In this document: piece by piece, positions 11,317-22,044 of the stretch
Layout of the letters: each line of letters starts with the position of its first letter
How positions within the stretch are numbered: position 1 is the stretch's first letter
Origin: Bettongia penicillata ogilbyi
Lineage: Eukaryota; Chordata; Mammalia; Diprotodontia; Potoroidae
Reading direction: 5' to 3'
Assembly: GCA_023548195.1 (NCBI GenBank)
Contig: JAJHZJ010000008.1
Span: 2,380,232-2,444,231 of the forward strand
Length of the DNA: 64,000 bases
The notes under the pieces: generated by a model
Seen by the model: only the letters and a program-made list of their open reading frames with translations
Told to the model about the DNA's origin: nothing
Database searches by the model: none
Position numbers and translations under genes: made by a program

Positions 11317-13041
11317 GTAAACATGTACATATTTACAGATGTCTATTGTTATCCTCATAAAGAAATCTATTACACCAAAAACTTCTTAGTTGAGGATTTA
11401 TCCTTTTGGACCACCCAATATTTTGGGAGGGGAGAATCTTTTTCCATTCCTACCAGCTTTGAGATTTTGTGTTTTCTGGAATTTCTGAAGCACAATGTTA
11501 TAGAAGTTGTTTTGACTGCCATTCCTATAAAGCATTCAAAGCAACTTTCTAAGACTATGGGTTAGAGAGGAGGTGTCATTCTTCACTGGTAGAGGAAGTT
11601 CTTTGGTATAGTCCTCTCTATCAGTGAAATTATGATTCTGTATCCTCCAAAAAAATAACCAAAAAGACCATACAGATCAAATGTCAGATTAGTAATGAGA
11701 CCATAAATTTTTAAAATATTTTTTTCCACTAACTTAAAAAAAGGAAACCAGACATGTCTTGATTTTTTTTCACATCTCAAAATAAATAACTCCCGTTTTA
11801 TTCTTCTGTTCTGATGTGGCATTTTGGAATTTCTAACATCAAGGCTGATTTTCATATGTAACATGTGAAGCAACACATAATTTGTGACTTCCAGAACTGT
11901 ATACAATGATGACATTCATGATGCCACAACATAGAACATTGTTGAATTTTAAAATATTTTTAAGAGGGAAAAGCACCATTTTCCTTCTTCAATCAAATTG
12001 ATTTTATTGATCTGCACGTACAAAGTAATGCAATTAAGCCTCTGGAATTAAATTTTCAGACCATTGACCCTACAAGTGTAAAGTTTTATTGAGTCAAATT
12101 GCTAAATTAAATCTCGTCATCTAAAGCACATTAAAGTGAATTAGGAAGGCTAGAAAGTATGCAACTCATTTATTTCTCAAACATGTTGAGGGTCCTACAC
12201 AGCTGTCAGAGCTCCGTCTTACTGGATTAGGTCAATGGATACTGATTGTTGCAGAGAATCCAATACTTATTCCTTTCTGATTAGGTAGAAGAGAGAGCAA
12301 AAGTCTGAAATCTCAAGTGCATCTTAGTATAATTCAGGAAAATTACAAATCCTTGCAAGATTCTTAGTTACCTAAATGGCTTTGAGACTGGTGCCTCTTA
12401 TCTAGGATATCCCTTGCTTTGCTATACAATTCTTCCAGACACTAACAATGGCTCCTTTTGAGTTTGTCAACATATTTTGGTTGCTGCGCAGTTGCCATCA
12501 GGAAACACAATATGTGACTGACCGTAAATGAAATTGAGCTCTTGTTATGAACAAGACCCCAGCCTACTTTTCCACCTTCTAGTTTATTATACATTCTTCC
12601 CCAACCAGCACTCACTGATCCAGTTATTCTGGACTTTCTTCCTGGTCCCTCACACAGAACACATAAATCCATTTCCTCTCTTTTTGCCTTTGCTCTGATT
12701 ATCCCTGATACCAGGATTACACTCTCCCCTCTTTTAAGACCCAGCTCAAAGAACACCCTCTCAATGAAGTCCTTCCTGTTCTCTACCCTACTCATTCCTC
12801 AGATTGCTAGGAAGTTCCCCTACAAAATTAGCATCTATTTTGCATATGCTTCTTACATGTACAGGTTGACTATCCTAGTAGAATGTATTCTCTTCAAGGA
12901 CAGGAACTTTTAATTTTGTCATTATATCTTTAGAATCTCTTGGCATATAATAGATTTAAAAATTCTTGATGATAGATGGATGGATGGATGTTCTTATACA
13001 TTCTAGATTTATTTAGTCAAATTATTCTCCTTTCTTTACAG
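11317..13041 (+). other. TENM3: TENM3 intron, 1725 nt
   Basis: Intron between the EGF2-3 and EGF4-5 exons. The first 1.25 kb shows no repeat I recognise. An L2-type 3' fragment fills about 12590-12970, followed by a short GATG tandem at 12968-12990 and then the acceptor tract TCCTTTCTTTACAG. Confidence 0.9.
12590..12970 (+). mobile_element. L2 LINE 3' fragment
   Basis: The stretch has the order of an L2 3' end: CTC-rich text, a 'CCAGCTCAAAGAACACC' segment, 'AAGTCCTTCCTG', then 'TTCAAGGACAGGAAC' and a decayed 'AGAATCTCTTGGCATATAATAG' region (written here in pieces). It is old and non-coding, with no open frame left. Confidence 0.65.
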
Positions 13042-13242
13042 CTGACTGTTTAGACCCTGGTTGCTCTAATCATGGGGTGTGCATCCATGGAGAATGTCAT
13101 TGCAACCCAGGGTGGGGTGGAAACAACTGTGAGATATTGAAGACTATGTGTCCAGACCAGTGCTCTGGGCATGGAACGTACCTTCAAGAAAGCGGTACCT
13201 GTACTTGTGACCCAAACTGGACTGGCCCAGATTGTTCAAATG
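13042..13242 (+). CDS. TENM3: TENM3 exon: EGF-like repeats 4 and 5
   Basis: A 201-nt phase 1-1 exon. EGF4 reads [14 protein letters not shown] to [10 protein letters not shown] with six cysteines. EGF5 reads [19 protein letters not shown] to GPDCSN with five, the third being tyrosine in GHGTY. EGF5 is therefore the second repeat with an unpaired cysteine, as in other vertebrate teneurins, and a second inter-chain disulphide is expected. The donor is AATG|GTAAGG. EGF4 '[14 protein letters not shown]' agrees with TENM3 rather than TENM2, which has 'SPGWGGLNCELARV'. Confidence 0.95.
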
Positions 13243-13474
13243 GTAAGGACAATTCCTTCATTGTCAACAGAGTGCTCCACATTCTGACAAGTCTCCCATA
13301 TGACTAAAGGACCTTGAATAGTTTAATACTGAACTCAAAAAAATTTTTGGCAACTCTTGAAAAAAAAGGATTTTTTATGAAAATAAAATGATGTTATCTA
13401 GACATGTGGGGAAACTATTTGAATAAATAGAAACAGAGTTAATTAGATTTCAGGTTACATTTTTAAGTCTCATT

Positions 13475-13680
13475 TCAGTGTATTGTTTTAGTGTAAATAG
13501 TACTAACTTTAGAGTTAGGATACTTGGGTCTGAATCACAGATTCACACATATTTGTGTGAACTTGGGCCAGCTGCTGAAATTCTCAGAGCATCCAGTAAG
13601 TCATCTGAAATATTAAGGGATTGGACTAGATGATTTCTAAAGTCCCTTTCAGCACTAAATCCATGAGCCTGTGATCCCTG
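13475..13680 (+). repeat. tRNA-type SINE, old
   Basis: 'GGATACTTGGGTCTGAATC' then 'GATTGGACTAGATGATTTCT' and 'GTCCCTTTCAGCACTAAAT'. Confidence 0.65.
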
Positions 13681-13844
13681 TATGAGGAGAAGACTTAGTA
13701 TTTAATGGGTCATTGTAGAAGATAGCTCTCTATTAGCAGAACTATTGTCTGGAATCCATACCCAGGCCAGTTCTCAGTCCTATGAATAGCGTAGACATTC
13801 TGTCACTGTGAGTTGAATTCGAATCTGAGTCCCTGCTTTGCGGA

Positions 13845-14390
13845 GTTTGCTTCTTGCAGACCATAGCTTCCAGGCTTCCTCCTCCCTCATAAAGTCTTCC
13901 CTGATCCATTTAACCGGATTTCATCTCCCCCGCTCCAATTTTCTTAGACTCTTTCTTTCCCCTTTATCACAAGCTCCTTCATATCTGTCATATGCCACGT
14001 CACCCATAGTGGACTTTAGAGAAGAGACAGTAGGACTTTCATCTTGTTCTAATGTCTAACAGAGCCTTGTATGTGGGTTTTTATTGCTTTGTTGCTGTTT
14101 GGTCATTTTTCAGTCCTGTCCAACTTTTCATGTCCCCATTTGAGGTTTCCTTAGTAAAGATATTAGACAGGTTTGCTATTTCCTTCTCCAGCTCATTTCA
14201 CAGAGGAAGAAACTGAAGCAAACAGGGTTAAATGACTTGCCCAGGGCTACACATCTTGTAAGTGTCTGAGGTCAGATTTGAACTCCCAAAGAGGAGTCTT
14301 CTGATTTCAGACCCGACACTCTATCCGCTGGACCACCTAGCTGCCCTCCACATGGGAGCTCCTAATAAATGTTTCTTTGATTGGATTTTA
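13845..14390 (+). mobile_element. L2 LINE 3' end, interrupted by a SINE
   Basis: 13845-14079 is an L2 3' region with 'AAAGTCTTCCCTGATCC' and 'ACAGAGCCTTGTATGTGGG'. It resumes at 14346 with 'CACATGGGAGCTCCTAATAA' and the TGTTTCTTTGATTGG tail. The two halves join in consensus order around the SINE. Confidence 0.65.
14080..14345 (-). repeat. RTE-tailed SINE nested in L2
   Basis: Antisense full-length copy. The RTE/BovB-like tail (CAGTCCTGTCCAACTTTTC), the core 'TTTCCTTCTCCAGCTCATTT' and 'GACTTGCCCAGGGCTACAC', and the head 'CTGGACCACCTAGCTGCC' follow in order. It splits the L2 copy; short 'ATGTGGG' and 'ACATGGG' flanks may be a decayed target duplication. Confidence 0.8.
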
Positions 14391-14423
14391 TTGAAACAAT
14401 GAGTGTGACCAATCTCCTCTGGT

Positions 14424-14445
14424 AAAAAAAAAAAAAAAAAAAAAA
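14424..14445. repeat. Poly(A) run, 22 nt
   Basis: Uninterrupted A22. It is not clearly attached to a retroelement. Confidence 0.9.
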
Positions 14446-15234
14446 TGGAAGTCTTTGTTTAACTTGTGAAATTCAGCTATATTCTCTCTTTTCCTGACAG
14501 GTAAGTCATGATAATGGTAAACTAAAGAGACCTCAATTCAAACAAATAATTTCAGCTGTCAACAGAAGTGTAAACATGACATTAACTAATGACATACGTA
14601 TAGAGAAATACCTCCCATCATGCCTCTGTATTCCATGTTTCCCAAAAACAGGATCTTTTAAAAATAATAATGGCAATGTGTTTATAGTTGAAATAGCACT
14701 TCCTACTTAGTTAATTAGCCAGTATTTATTTACTTATCGCCTGCTAAGAGCCTAATACCATGGGAAACCACATTTAATAGTTTACCATGACAGTAAGACT
14801 TTTGGAACACCCTGTACATGAGGAGTATGAGAAATAGTTCTTACTCTCAAGGACTTTGCATTTTCCTTGTTAAATTAACAGTTCCAGTTTCTTTATTTTC
14901 TCATGTATTACTCAACACATGAGAATATTAGAGGACAGCCAAGGATACACATGTGGAGAACTCTCTCCTATCCATGGGAGAAGCAACATAATAAGTAAGT
15001 GATAGATGTTTTGATTCATTAAGTGCAGAAGGAGTTTAAAGGAGTCAGAAAACATTGGGAGACAAAATAATCAGCAAAGGTTTCTTAGACAAGGTGGGAC
15101 ATGAGACTTTGAACGATCTGTAGGATTTTGACAGGAGGGAAGGACTTTTGAGACTCTGGAACAGCATGCAGAATGATGCAGCTGTTGTGCATAATGTAGA
15201 GATTGACAGTGGCGTAAACAGAGGGCTAAGGAAG

Positions 15235-15600
15235 CAGTGTGGTATAGTGCAATGAGCAGTGATTCTGACTTTATTCTTTTGGAACTTTGGAGAAATCACT
15301 AACTTCTGAGGCATCTGGGTGGTGTAGACAAAGTGTTGGGCCTGCAGTCAAATTCAACCTTAGACACTTAGTGACTGTGTGATCCTGGGCAAGCCACTGG
15401 GCACGTGTGATCTGCCTGGCTTTCCTCAAATGTAAAGTAGGATTATAATAGCAGCTGCCTCCCAGAGTTTTCGTGAGCATTATTTGTAAAGTGCTTAGCA
15501 TACGTTAGGTGCTATATAAATGCATATTTCCTTATCATCTGTAAAATGAAAGGATTACTAAATAGCTTCTGAGGTCCGATTTCCAGATGCACATTTATGA
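15235..15600 (+). repeat. Two nested tRNA-type SINEs
   Basis: A younger copy at about 15305-15530 ('GGCATCTGGGTGGTGTAGAC', 'CTGGGCAAGCCACTGGGC') sits inside an older one. The older one's head is at 15240-15304 and its tail resumes at 15536 with 'TCATCTGTAAAATGAAAGG'. Confidence 0.6.
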
Positions 15601-15890
15601 TATTGTCATCTTATGAGTGAGATGGTGAGGTAGGCAACTAAATGTCACGCTTAAAAGATTCCTTTAGTGAAATAAAATGTCTGCTGTGTACCTGTGTTTC
15701 CTTTCTCCCTGCCCCTGCTATGTTTCCCTCACCTTGCTCCGGTTTGCCTATCCTTCCCTATCACAAAAAAGATGGTTTGGGGACCTTTTGCTCTTAAATT
15801 CAGTTTATAACTGCTGAACCCTCTGGAATGTCTCCTTTTGGTAACTCCTAGCTAGGTTAAACCCTAGCCAGGTCTCTGTTCCCTCACTAG

Positions 15891-16223
15891 GATCTTGACA
15901 GGGGCAGCTGGGTGGTGCAGTGGATAGACCACCAGTGCAGGAGTCAGGAGGACCTGAGTTCAAATCTCACCTCAGACACTCGACACCAAGTGACCTTGGG
16001 CAAGTCACTTATCCTCAATGGCCTCATCCTGGATCATCTCCAGTCATCCTGATGAATATCTGGTTACTGGATTCAAATGGCTCTGGAGGAGAAGTGAGGC
16101 TGGTGACCTGCACACCCCTCCCTCATTCAAAACAAAGTCAAGTGCAAGTCATGTTATCACTTCTCTGATGGCATGGTCTTCTTCAGCAATGAAGGATGAC
16201 ATCACAGACAGAAGATCTTGACA
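15891..16223 (+). repeat. Full-length marsupial SINE with perfect 10-bp TSD
   Basis: The body is 15901-16213, flanked by GATCTTGACA at 15891-15900 and again at 16214-16223. The tRNA-like head GGGGCAGCTGGGTGGTGCAG is followed by 'GACCTGAGTTCAAATCTCAC' and a long non-tRNA tail with 'GATGAATATCTGGTTACTGG' and 'CTGATGGCATGGTCTTCTTC'. There is no poly(A); it ends in a GACATCACAGACAGAA run. Same family as the copies at 50984-51295 and 50458-50555. The tRNA-like head is a polymerase III promoter relic, not a tRNA gene. Confidence 0.92.
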
Positions 16224-17574
16224 GAAATCCTACTTTCTCCTTTTCTATGCTTATTTTCTCCCTCTGAGTCTAAATGATAGTAATTTCTGGAGTCTGGTTC
16301 CTCTGCCCTTTACTATCTATATAGAGGGCAAGGACATATTGCTTCATCTGGGATGTGTGAGCTGGATAATGTGAAGAGATCAGCATGACTAGTACAGAAA
16401 AATCCAGATTTGGGGGTGAAAGGTAGGGAGAGAAGAATGGTTAAACAACATTTTCAATCTAGTGATGAGGTCAGAAAACATTCTGAGCCAGTAATGAGCA
16501 AATGATGAAAATTATACTACCACCACTATCACCCCCTCAGGGCAGAAACTTGGCAATATTGATCAAATTCAGAGTTCATTTTTCACTCAATTTACAATAT
16601 TTCACTGGGTTATTTTTTTAAATGTTCTGATGTTCTTATACTGTGAATTTTAAAATATATTCCTTGCTGTCGAAAACAATTATCAATATGGTAGGGAAAT
16701 ACTGTTTTGCATAGTTCATCTGTCATAGGTAGAAAAGCCTATACTTTGTAATTTTTGCTCTGATCTCCTCAGAAGATCCTAAATTTCATACAAATGGTTT
16801 AGCCAGTTTTTCATGAAAATGACAACAGGCCACAGTTGGCTAATGCCAGAGTCCAAAGCTAGCCAGCAGTCCATTCGGCTTTCTTTAGTATAGACTTCCC
16901 TGGGAATAACTACGATACAATCCTGAGGCTGGAGGGGGATGATGATTGTCTCCATATTAACATGGTGACAATGCAGCACCCCATCCCCGGCTTTCCCATG
17001 TTCCAGGGAAATTTGGCAGGGAGGGGCGGAGAATTAGATAAAGTTAAACTGTATCTGGCATTTTCAGACCATCCCACATTTTCTCAGCAAGAGAATATTG
17101 TAGTATTCCCCCTTCTCTCCAAGGTGGGAAGGGGAGGACAGGGTGACTAAGCTCTCTTCCACACATGGGTAATTCCCACCCAGGAGGGAAGAAAAAAATA
17201 GAAGATGTCTAATTAACCGTCCCATTGATCTAATATTGCAGACTTACTAGTGCTTCTGTTGTACAAATTGAATAAAATGAAGTTTAATGATCTTATTGAA
17301 CACCCTGAAAGGTTCATGGGGGTTCAGTGGAGCTGAGAATATAGAATGGAGAAAAAGGGGGTTCCCAGAAGGCCTCAAGGGGGTATTCCACAGCAGCCTT
17401 TAGGAGCCTTGAGGAAATGGCCTCCAGCTGGTGCTGATCTTTGGGTAGCTGGGAGACAAGTCTGGGAGTGCACTGGGAAGAAGAGACAATGAGTGTGTTT
17501 GTAGTTGTGCCCTGAAATATAACTGAAGAATGAGAACTGTGTTTGGGGAGTGAGCAGAACGAGGTGTGGCAGGC
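16224..17574. other. Intronic stretch, nothing recognised
   Basis: No gene or clear repeat seen. 16600-17150 looks single-copy. Confidence 0.4.
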
Positions 17575-17744
17575 AGATACTTAACTAGCTATGTGACTCT
17601 GGGCAAGTCATTTTACTCTGTTTGCCTCAGTTTTCCCATCTGTAAAATGGGCTGGAGAAGGAAATGGCAAACCACACCAGTATCTTTGCCAAGAAAATCC
17701 CAAATGGGGTCATGAAGAGTCAGATACAACTGAATAAAAGCATC
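17575..17744 (+). repeat. 5'-truncated RTE-tailed SINE
   Basis: Starts within the head at 'TGACTCTGGGCAAGTCATTT', passes 'GGAGAAGGAAATGGCAAACC' and ends in the RTE/BovB-like tail 'GTCATGAAGAGTCAGATACA'. It directly abuts the target duplication of the LTR that follows. Confidence 0.8.
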
Positions 17745-17821
17745 ATACATGTATGGGATAAAAGACCCTTACTCAAAATTTTAAATAAATGAAGAGGCTT
17801 CTTGATAAGAACAGAAAATGA

Positions 17822-17827
17822 TTTATT
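17822..17827 (-). terminator. LTR polyadenylation signal
   Basis: AATAAA on the minus strand. The remaining 72 bp to the LTR end would be the end of R and U5. Confidence 0.7.
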
Positions 17828-17918
17828 ACAATTCTTGTGAGAAAGGGGCATCTCTCCATTAGCCCCAGGATGGGGCTAATCTGATAGAAGGAGGCACTTT
17901 ACAGAGGGTAAGAACACC

Positions 17919-17926
17919 ATTATATA
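17919..17926 (-). promoter_or_regulatory. LTR TATA box
   Basis: TATATAA on the minus strand, about 45 nt downstream of the CCAAT box and about 90 nt upstream of the AATAAA. This is the expected spacing for U3 promoter, R and U5. Confidence 0.65.
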
Positions 17927-18394
17927 CCCTAACACAGAGAATTCCACCTCCCCACTATCCCACCTCTCCATTGGCTGGGAGGTGGGCTTACAGTCTAAGC
18001 ACGAAAAGCTACACAAACCCCAAGAAATATTCACCTATCCCAACACACTTCCTTATCTCTAATTGCTGATGTGGCTCTTCTATAACTAAGGTAAAAATAG
18101 GGAGAAGGTGGGAAAGGAGAACTTGTACTCTTGTACCGTCGATATGGCAACAGGATAACAAACAAAGGGGAGATCTGAGTAACTTCCAAGTTTCAGTTAC
18201 AGTCCACAGCACTATCACAAAGAAAGAAAGGGAGGAGGGAGGGGCCCCAACTGACTGCCCACAGGCCCTGGATTCCTGAAACTCAGGTATCCAGGAAGAA
18301 GCCTTATGGAAAAGAAATTTTGTTTAGAAAATAAAATATTCCCATATTTTTTATTATGAAAAGTCTTCACAATATCCACATTTCACTCAATACA

Positions 18395-18660
18395 TATACA
18401 TATGCGTGCACACACACATATACACATGCATATAAAATATAATATGTGCATATAAAATCATCCCTCCTAGGAGAGAACTACCCATATATATGGAAGAGAG
18501 GTAACACCCCAGTATCCGTCCTCCTGCCTTGGAGAGAAAGGTGAATGCTACAATATTGTCTTGCAAAGCAATCAGGGAATAACAGGCAGATATAGCTTGA
18601 CTTCATCTAATTATTCCCCAAATGTGTGTGTGCATATATATTTATGTATGTACACAGATA
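18395..18660. repeat. CA/TA microsatellites with spacer
   Basis: 18395-18445 and 18622-18660 are alternating CA/TA/TG runs. The spacer between them is unassigned. Confidence 0.7.
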
Positions 18661-18879
18661 GATATAGACATAATTGGAGGTAACAGCAGAGGGAAAGCTC
18701 TAGCAATTTTGGCTCTCTGTGTGGACTCCTTAAGGATAGAGGTCATGCTTCCTATTTCTTTTTTGTATTTCTCCCTTTTCTCATCTTTCCTGTCCCCACT
18801 TCCTCTTTTATCCTTCGCCCATCCCTTTCCCCTCCTCACACATACATACAAACCTTCCACAAAGAGAAGCAAGGCATTT

Positions 18880-19045
18880 TTGAGGCAATGCTGGGTATCA
18901 GGTAAGGTGCACATCCTGGAGTCAGGAAGACACAAGTTTGAATCCTGTCTCAGATCCTTATTCTTTGTGTGACTTGCTATAGAATGAGGGGATTGGACTT
19001 GAGAGCCCCAAAGATATCTTCCAATTCTAAATCTATAAATTTTTG
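18880..19045 (+). repeat. tRNA-type SINE
   Basis: 'GGAGTCAGGAAGACACAAG' and 'GGATTGGACTTGAGAGCC' with a TCCAATTCTAAATCTAT end. Confidence 0.7.
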
Positions 19046-19049
19046 ATCA

Positions 19050-19160
19050 AGGCCAACCCTTTTGTTTTACAGATGAGGTATCTGAGGTAAAGACAAGTTA
19101 AATCATTTTCCCAAGGCCATGGAAAGAGCTCTAAGATTCTGATTTCAAACAACCTACAAC
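19050..19160 (-). repeat. MIR-like SINE fragment
   Basis: 'TTTTACAGATGAGGTATCTG' followed by decayed antisense core. Confidence 0.5.
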
Positions 19161-19269
19161 CTGGTCAAAGGGACAGATCTTAAATGCTTAAAGAATTAAA
19201 TAATAACACAAGATTACAATCAGCAAAAAAAGTGTTCCAAGGGAGCTGGATATTGAATTACAGCTAGAA

Positions 19270-19700
19270 TGAATCATAGGCTCATAGATTTAGAACTGAA
19301 AGAGACCATCTAGACTAGGGTCACATAGTCCAACTGTTATTTTTTGTCGTTAAATTATTTCAGTCATGTCCAAATCTTCATGACCCCATTTGGGATTTTC
19401 TTGGCAAAGATAGTGGAATGGTTTGCCATTTCCTTCTCCATCTCATTTGACAGGTAAGGGAACTGAGACAAAAAAGGGTGAAGTGACTTGCCCAGGGTCA
19501 CACAACTAGTATGGCTCTAAGGCTGCTTTTGAATTCGGGTCCTTCTGACTCCAGGACCACATCTCCATCCATTCCTCCTCCTAGCAGCCCTCTGTTATTT
19601 TATTACATATGAAGAAATTGGCTCATGGAAATGAAGTAGTTTACCTAAGGTCACATAGCTATTATCAGACCAGAACTCAGATTCTGGACCATCTAACTTT
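19270..19700 (-). repeat. Old SINE split by a younger SINE
   Basis: 19270-19333 and 19602-19700 are the two halves of a MIR-like antisense SINE ('AGATTTAGAACTGAAAGAG' and 'GGTCACATAGCTATTATC'). The younger insert is listed separately. Confidence 0.6.
19334..19601 (-). repeat. RTE-tailed SINE with perfect 10-bp TSD
   Basis: The body is 19344-19591, flanked by CTGTTATTTT at 19334-19343 and 19592-19601. Antisense order: RTE-like tail 'TTCAGTCATGTCCAAATC', core 'TTTGCCATTTCCTTCTCC', 'GACTTGCCCAGGGTCACAC', head end 'CTAGCAGCCC'. Confidence 0.9.
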
Positions 19701-20079
19701 TTTCTTAATTTTATCTTTTATTATGAATTGAACAGCCATCAACACATACACGAACATTTCAATAGATGAGAGCAAGAAAGACAATTTCAATGAAATATGA
19801 ACTTCTTTGATGTGTTTTTTTAAGTGATAGTAAATTTAACAAAGTAGAAACAACGTATCCTGCCTGTCTGTGTACCCTTCTGAACTTCCTTCTCCCTTCT
19901 GTATAGTCTGTTAATGTTTCATTGACTGCTTTTTCACATCACTAACACTACCCACTAACTCCCACTCCCTCCTAATAGAAGCCTTCACTTATAACAAATA
20001 AGAATGTCATAGAAAAACAAGCCAGCCCATTGATTATGTGTGAAAATGTGTTCTTGTAAGGCTCTTTCCACAACATCAG

Positions 20080-20240
20080 TAGCTAAAATTTATATAGTGC
20101 TTTAAGTTTTCAAAACACTTCCCTCATCACAGGAGCGAAAGTGACCATTGCCAGAGAAGGTGATGACTTACCCGAAACTCAAGCCATACAATTTAAGTAT
20201 TAAGTGGCAGAGCTTGAGATCCCCAAACCTTCCACAACTT
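20080..20240 (-). repeat. MIR-like SINE, decayed
   Basis: 'ATTTATATAGTGCTTTAAG' at the start and a decayed antisense core. Confidence 0.5.
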
Positions 20241-20734
20241 CACACTTTGCAAATGCATACATATCATGAATTCAGAGGAGCTAGAAAGATTGTTATAGGC
20301 TAAAGGATGCTAGTGTGGATGATGATGCCCTTGAAGGAGGGATGGGGTTTGGTGAATTGTAGAGACACTGGATACATGCACGCAGATGGACAAGTCAGAC
20401 CCAAAACACAGAAGAAAAGAGCTCAGTCAGGTGGCAGCAAATAGGCCAGTTTGTCTAGAGCAGTGAGATCTTTGTTTTGGTGGAGAAGGGAGGCTAGCAA
20501 CATTGTGGAAGGTCTTGAATGACAGACTAAAAGGGTGAGGTGAAGGGAAAGGGGGAGTTAATATTATCATCACCTGTGATTGGTAGAGTAGCCACATGGG
20601 GCAGGGCATGTTCCAAGTGCTGCTCTAAATTCACCGGCTGCTTTTGTAAATGTAGTCTATAATAGCAGGGTTCACAGTGTGTAATTAGCCCTTTCTGTTG
20701 GGTGTGAATACATTTTCTCCTCCTAAAATAAAGA

Positions 20735-21000
20735 TAGATCTGTCAGTCAGTCAACAAAGTAGCATTTATTAAGAGCCTATTCAAAAAAAGGACCCTATAG
20801 TGTTGTAGGCACTGCTTTGGGGACAGAAGCATCATCCCTAACCTCCAGGAGATCACAGTCTGATGGGGAAGACAATATACAAACAACTTAGTGCTTACAA
20901 GCTACAGACAGGGTAAACTGAACATAATTAACAAGGGGAAGGCACTGGTATTAAGGGGGATTGGGAAAGGCTTTCTGCAGAAAGTAGGACTTGGAGAAGG
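20735..21000 (+). repeat. MAR1-type dispersed repeat, long copy
   Basis: 'AGTAGCATTTATTAAGAGCC', 'GTAGGCACTGCTTTGGGGAC', 'GAGATCACAGTCTGATGGGG', then a 'GGAAAGGCTTTCTGCAGAAA' extension that recurs at 31705-31950. Confidence 0.6.
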
Positions 21001-21404
21001 TGGTGATGTTACAGTGTAAGGGGCCAATTAAACTGATGGGTAAAAAATGCGTGGATTTTATTTGTGATATTTCACTGTGAAAAACATCATGGTTCCAATG
21101 GATAGAAAGCTGATCTGGAAGCCAAAAAAACACAGTGAGCAAGAACTTGTCAGTGTCCTAAGCAACTCTCTCAGATCGTGGGTGGTAGAGAAGGTGCCAA
21201 CCTCCATTAGCAGAGGGAGCCTCTTCCCCCTTCCCTTCATCTCACCCTTTTAGTCTGTCATTCAAGACCATCCACAATGTTGCTTAATGAAATTGCAGAT
21301 CTAGACCAAACCCCAAGCCCAGGTCTCTGTTTCTAACAGTATAGGAAATTCCTTGCATGGAAACTCATCTGTAACTTTCAATATTAGAGAGCAACTGGGC
21401 AGCT

Positions 21405-21665
21405 TACACGTGGCACCAGAGGTAGCTAAAAAGTATTGAGTCTGGAATGAGGAAGACCTGAGTTCAAATGTGACCTCATATACTCACTGTGTGATCCTGG
21501 GCAAGTCATTTAACCTCTGGTTGCCTCAGTTTTCTCAACTGTAAAATGAGGAAAATAATATCACCTACCTTGCAAAGTTGTTGGAAGGATCCAATCAGCT
21601 GATATTTGTAAAAGCACATTGCACAGGGCTTGGCACAGAGTTGGTATCACATAGGTGCTTATTCT
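21405..21665 (+). repeat. tRNA-type SINE, nearly full length
   Basis: 'GAAGACCTGAGTTCAAATG', 'GATCCTGGGCAAGTCATTTA', 'CAACTGTAAAATGAGGAAAA' in order. It interrupts an older antisense SINE whose remnant is at 21685-21745. Confidence 0.8.
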
Positions 21666-22044
21666 ATGGCTTTCCCCTTCCCAAGGGAACACTGCTAGTA
21701 TGTGCCAGAGAAGGACCTGAACTCTGACCTTCCTCACTCCAGTGAGGCTCTTCTCTGTTTTGCTGCCTCTGACATTCGTATTACACATTGCTGTATCTAC
21801 TTGGAACAATCCACTTAGAAAATTAATCATATTTGCCAAAATATAATGTTTGCTTTATCTTGAAATTTGCTTCCAATTTTCCCTTGCTATAATTCTTCAC
21901 ATCTTACTCAAATTAGCACCTCCACAAGTTATCTAAATGTTTTCCCCACCCAAATCATACTGAAGGGGTTGAGAAAAATGAGCAAAAGTAACTCCCATTT
22001 ACAGAATATTTGGTTGGTTTATACAGCTGACATCAAGTCTTGCC

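Larger units (their letters stand above)
17750..18389 (-). mobile_element. Solo LTR of an endogenous retrovirus
   Basis: A 640-bp block starts TG and ends CA on the plus strand and is flanked by the 5-bp duplication ATACA (17745-17749 and 18390-18394). Read on the minus strand it has the order of a retroviral LTR: a CCAAT box (17970-17974), a TATATAA box (about 17919-17926), an AATAAA polyadenylation signal (17822-17827) and a short U5 of about 70 bp ending in CA. No internal gag, pol or env lies next to it, so it is a solo LTR left by recombination between two LTRs. Family not recognised; the 5-bp duplication does not decide the class. Confidence 0.85.

Noticed and set aside
11034..11565. 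Separate small genes from open frames over the EGF2-3 exon
   Set aside because: They are the TENM3 exon read through its donor into the intron, or its shadow in another frame.
15901..16213. tRNA gene in the SINE head
   Set aside because: No cloverleaf with a proper anticodon arm; the head is followed by SINE body and bounded by a target duplication.
17750..18389. Complete endogenous provirus
   Set aside because: Only one LTR; flanks return at once to SINE and microsatellite DNA with no gag, pol or env.
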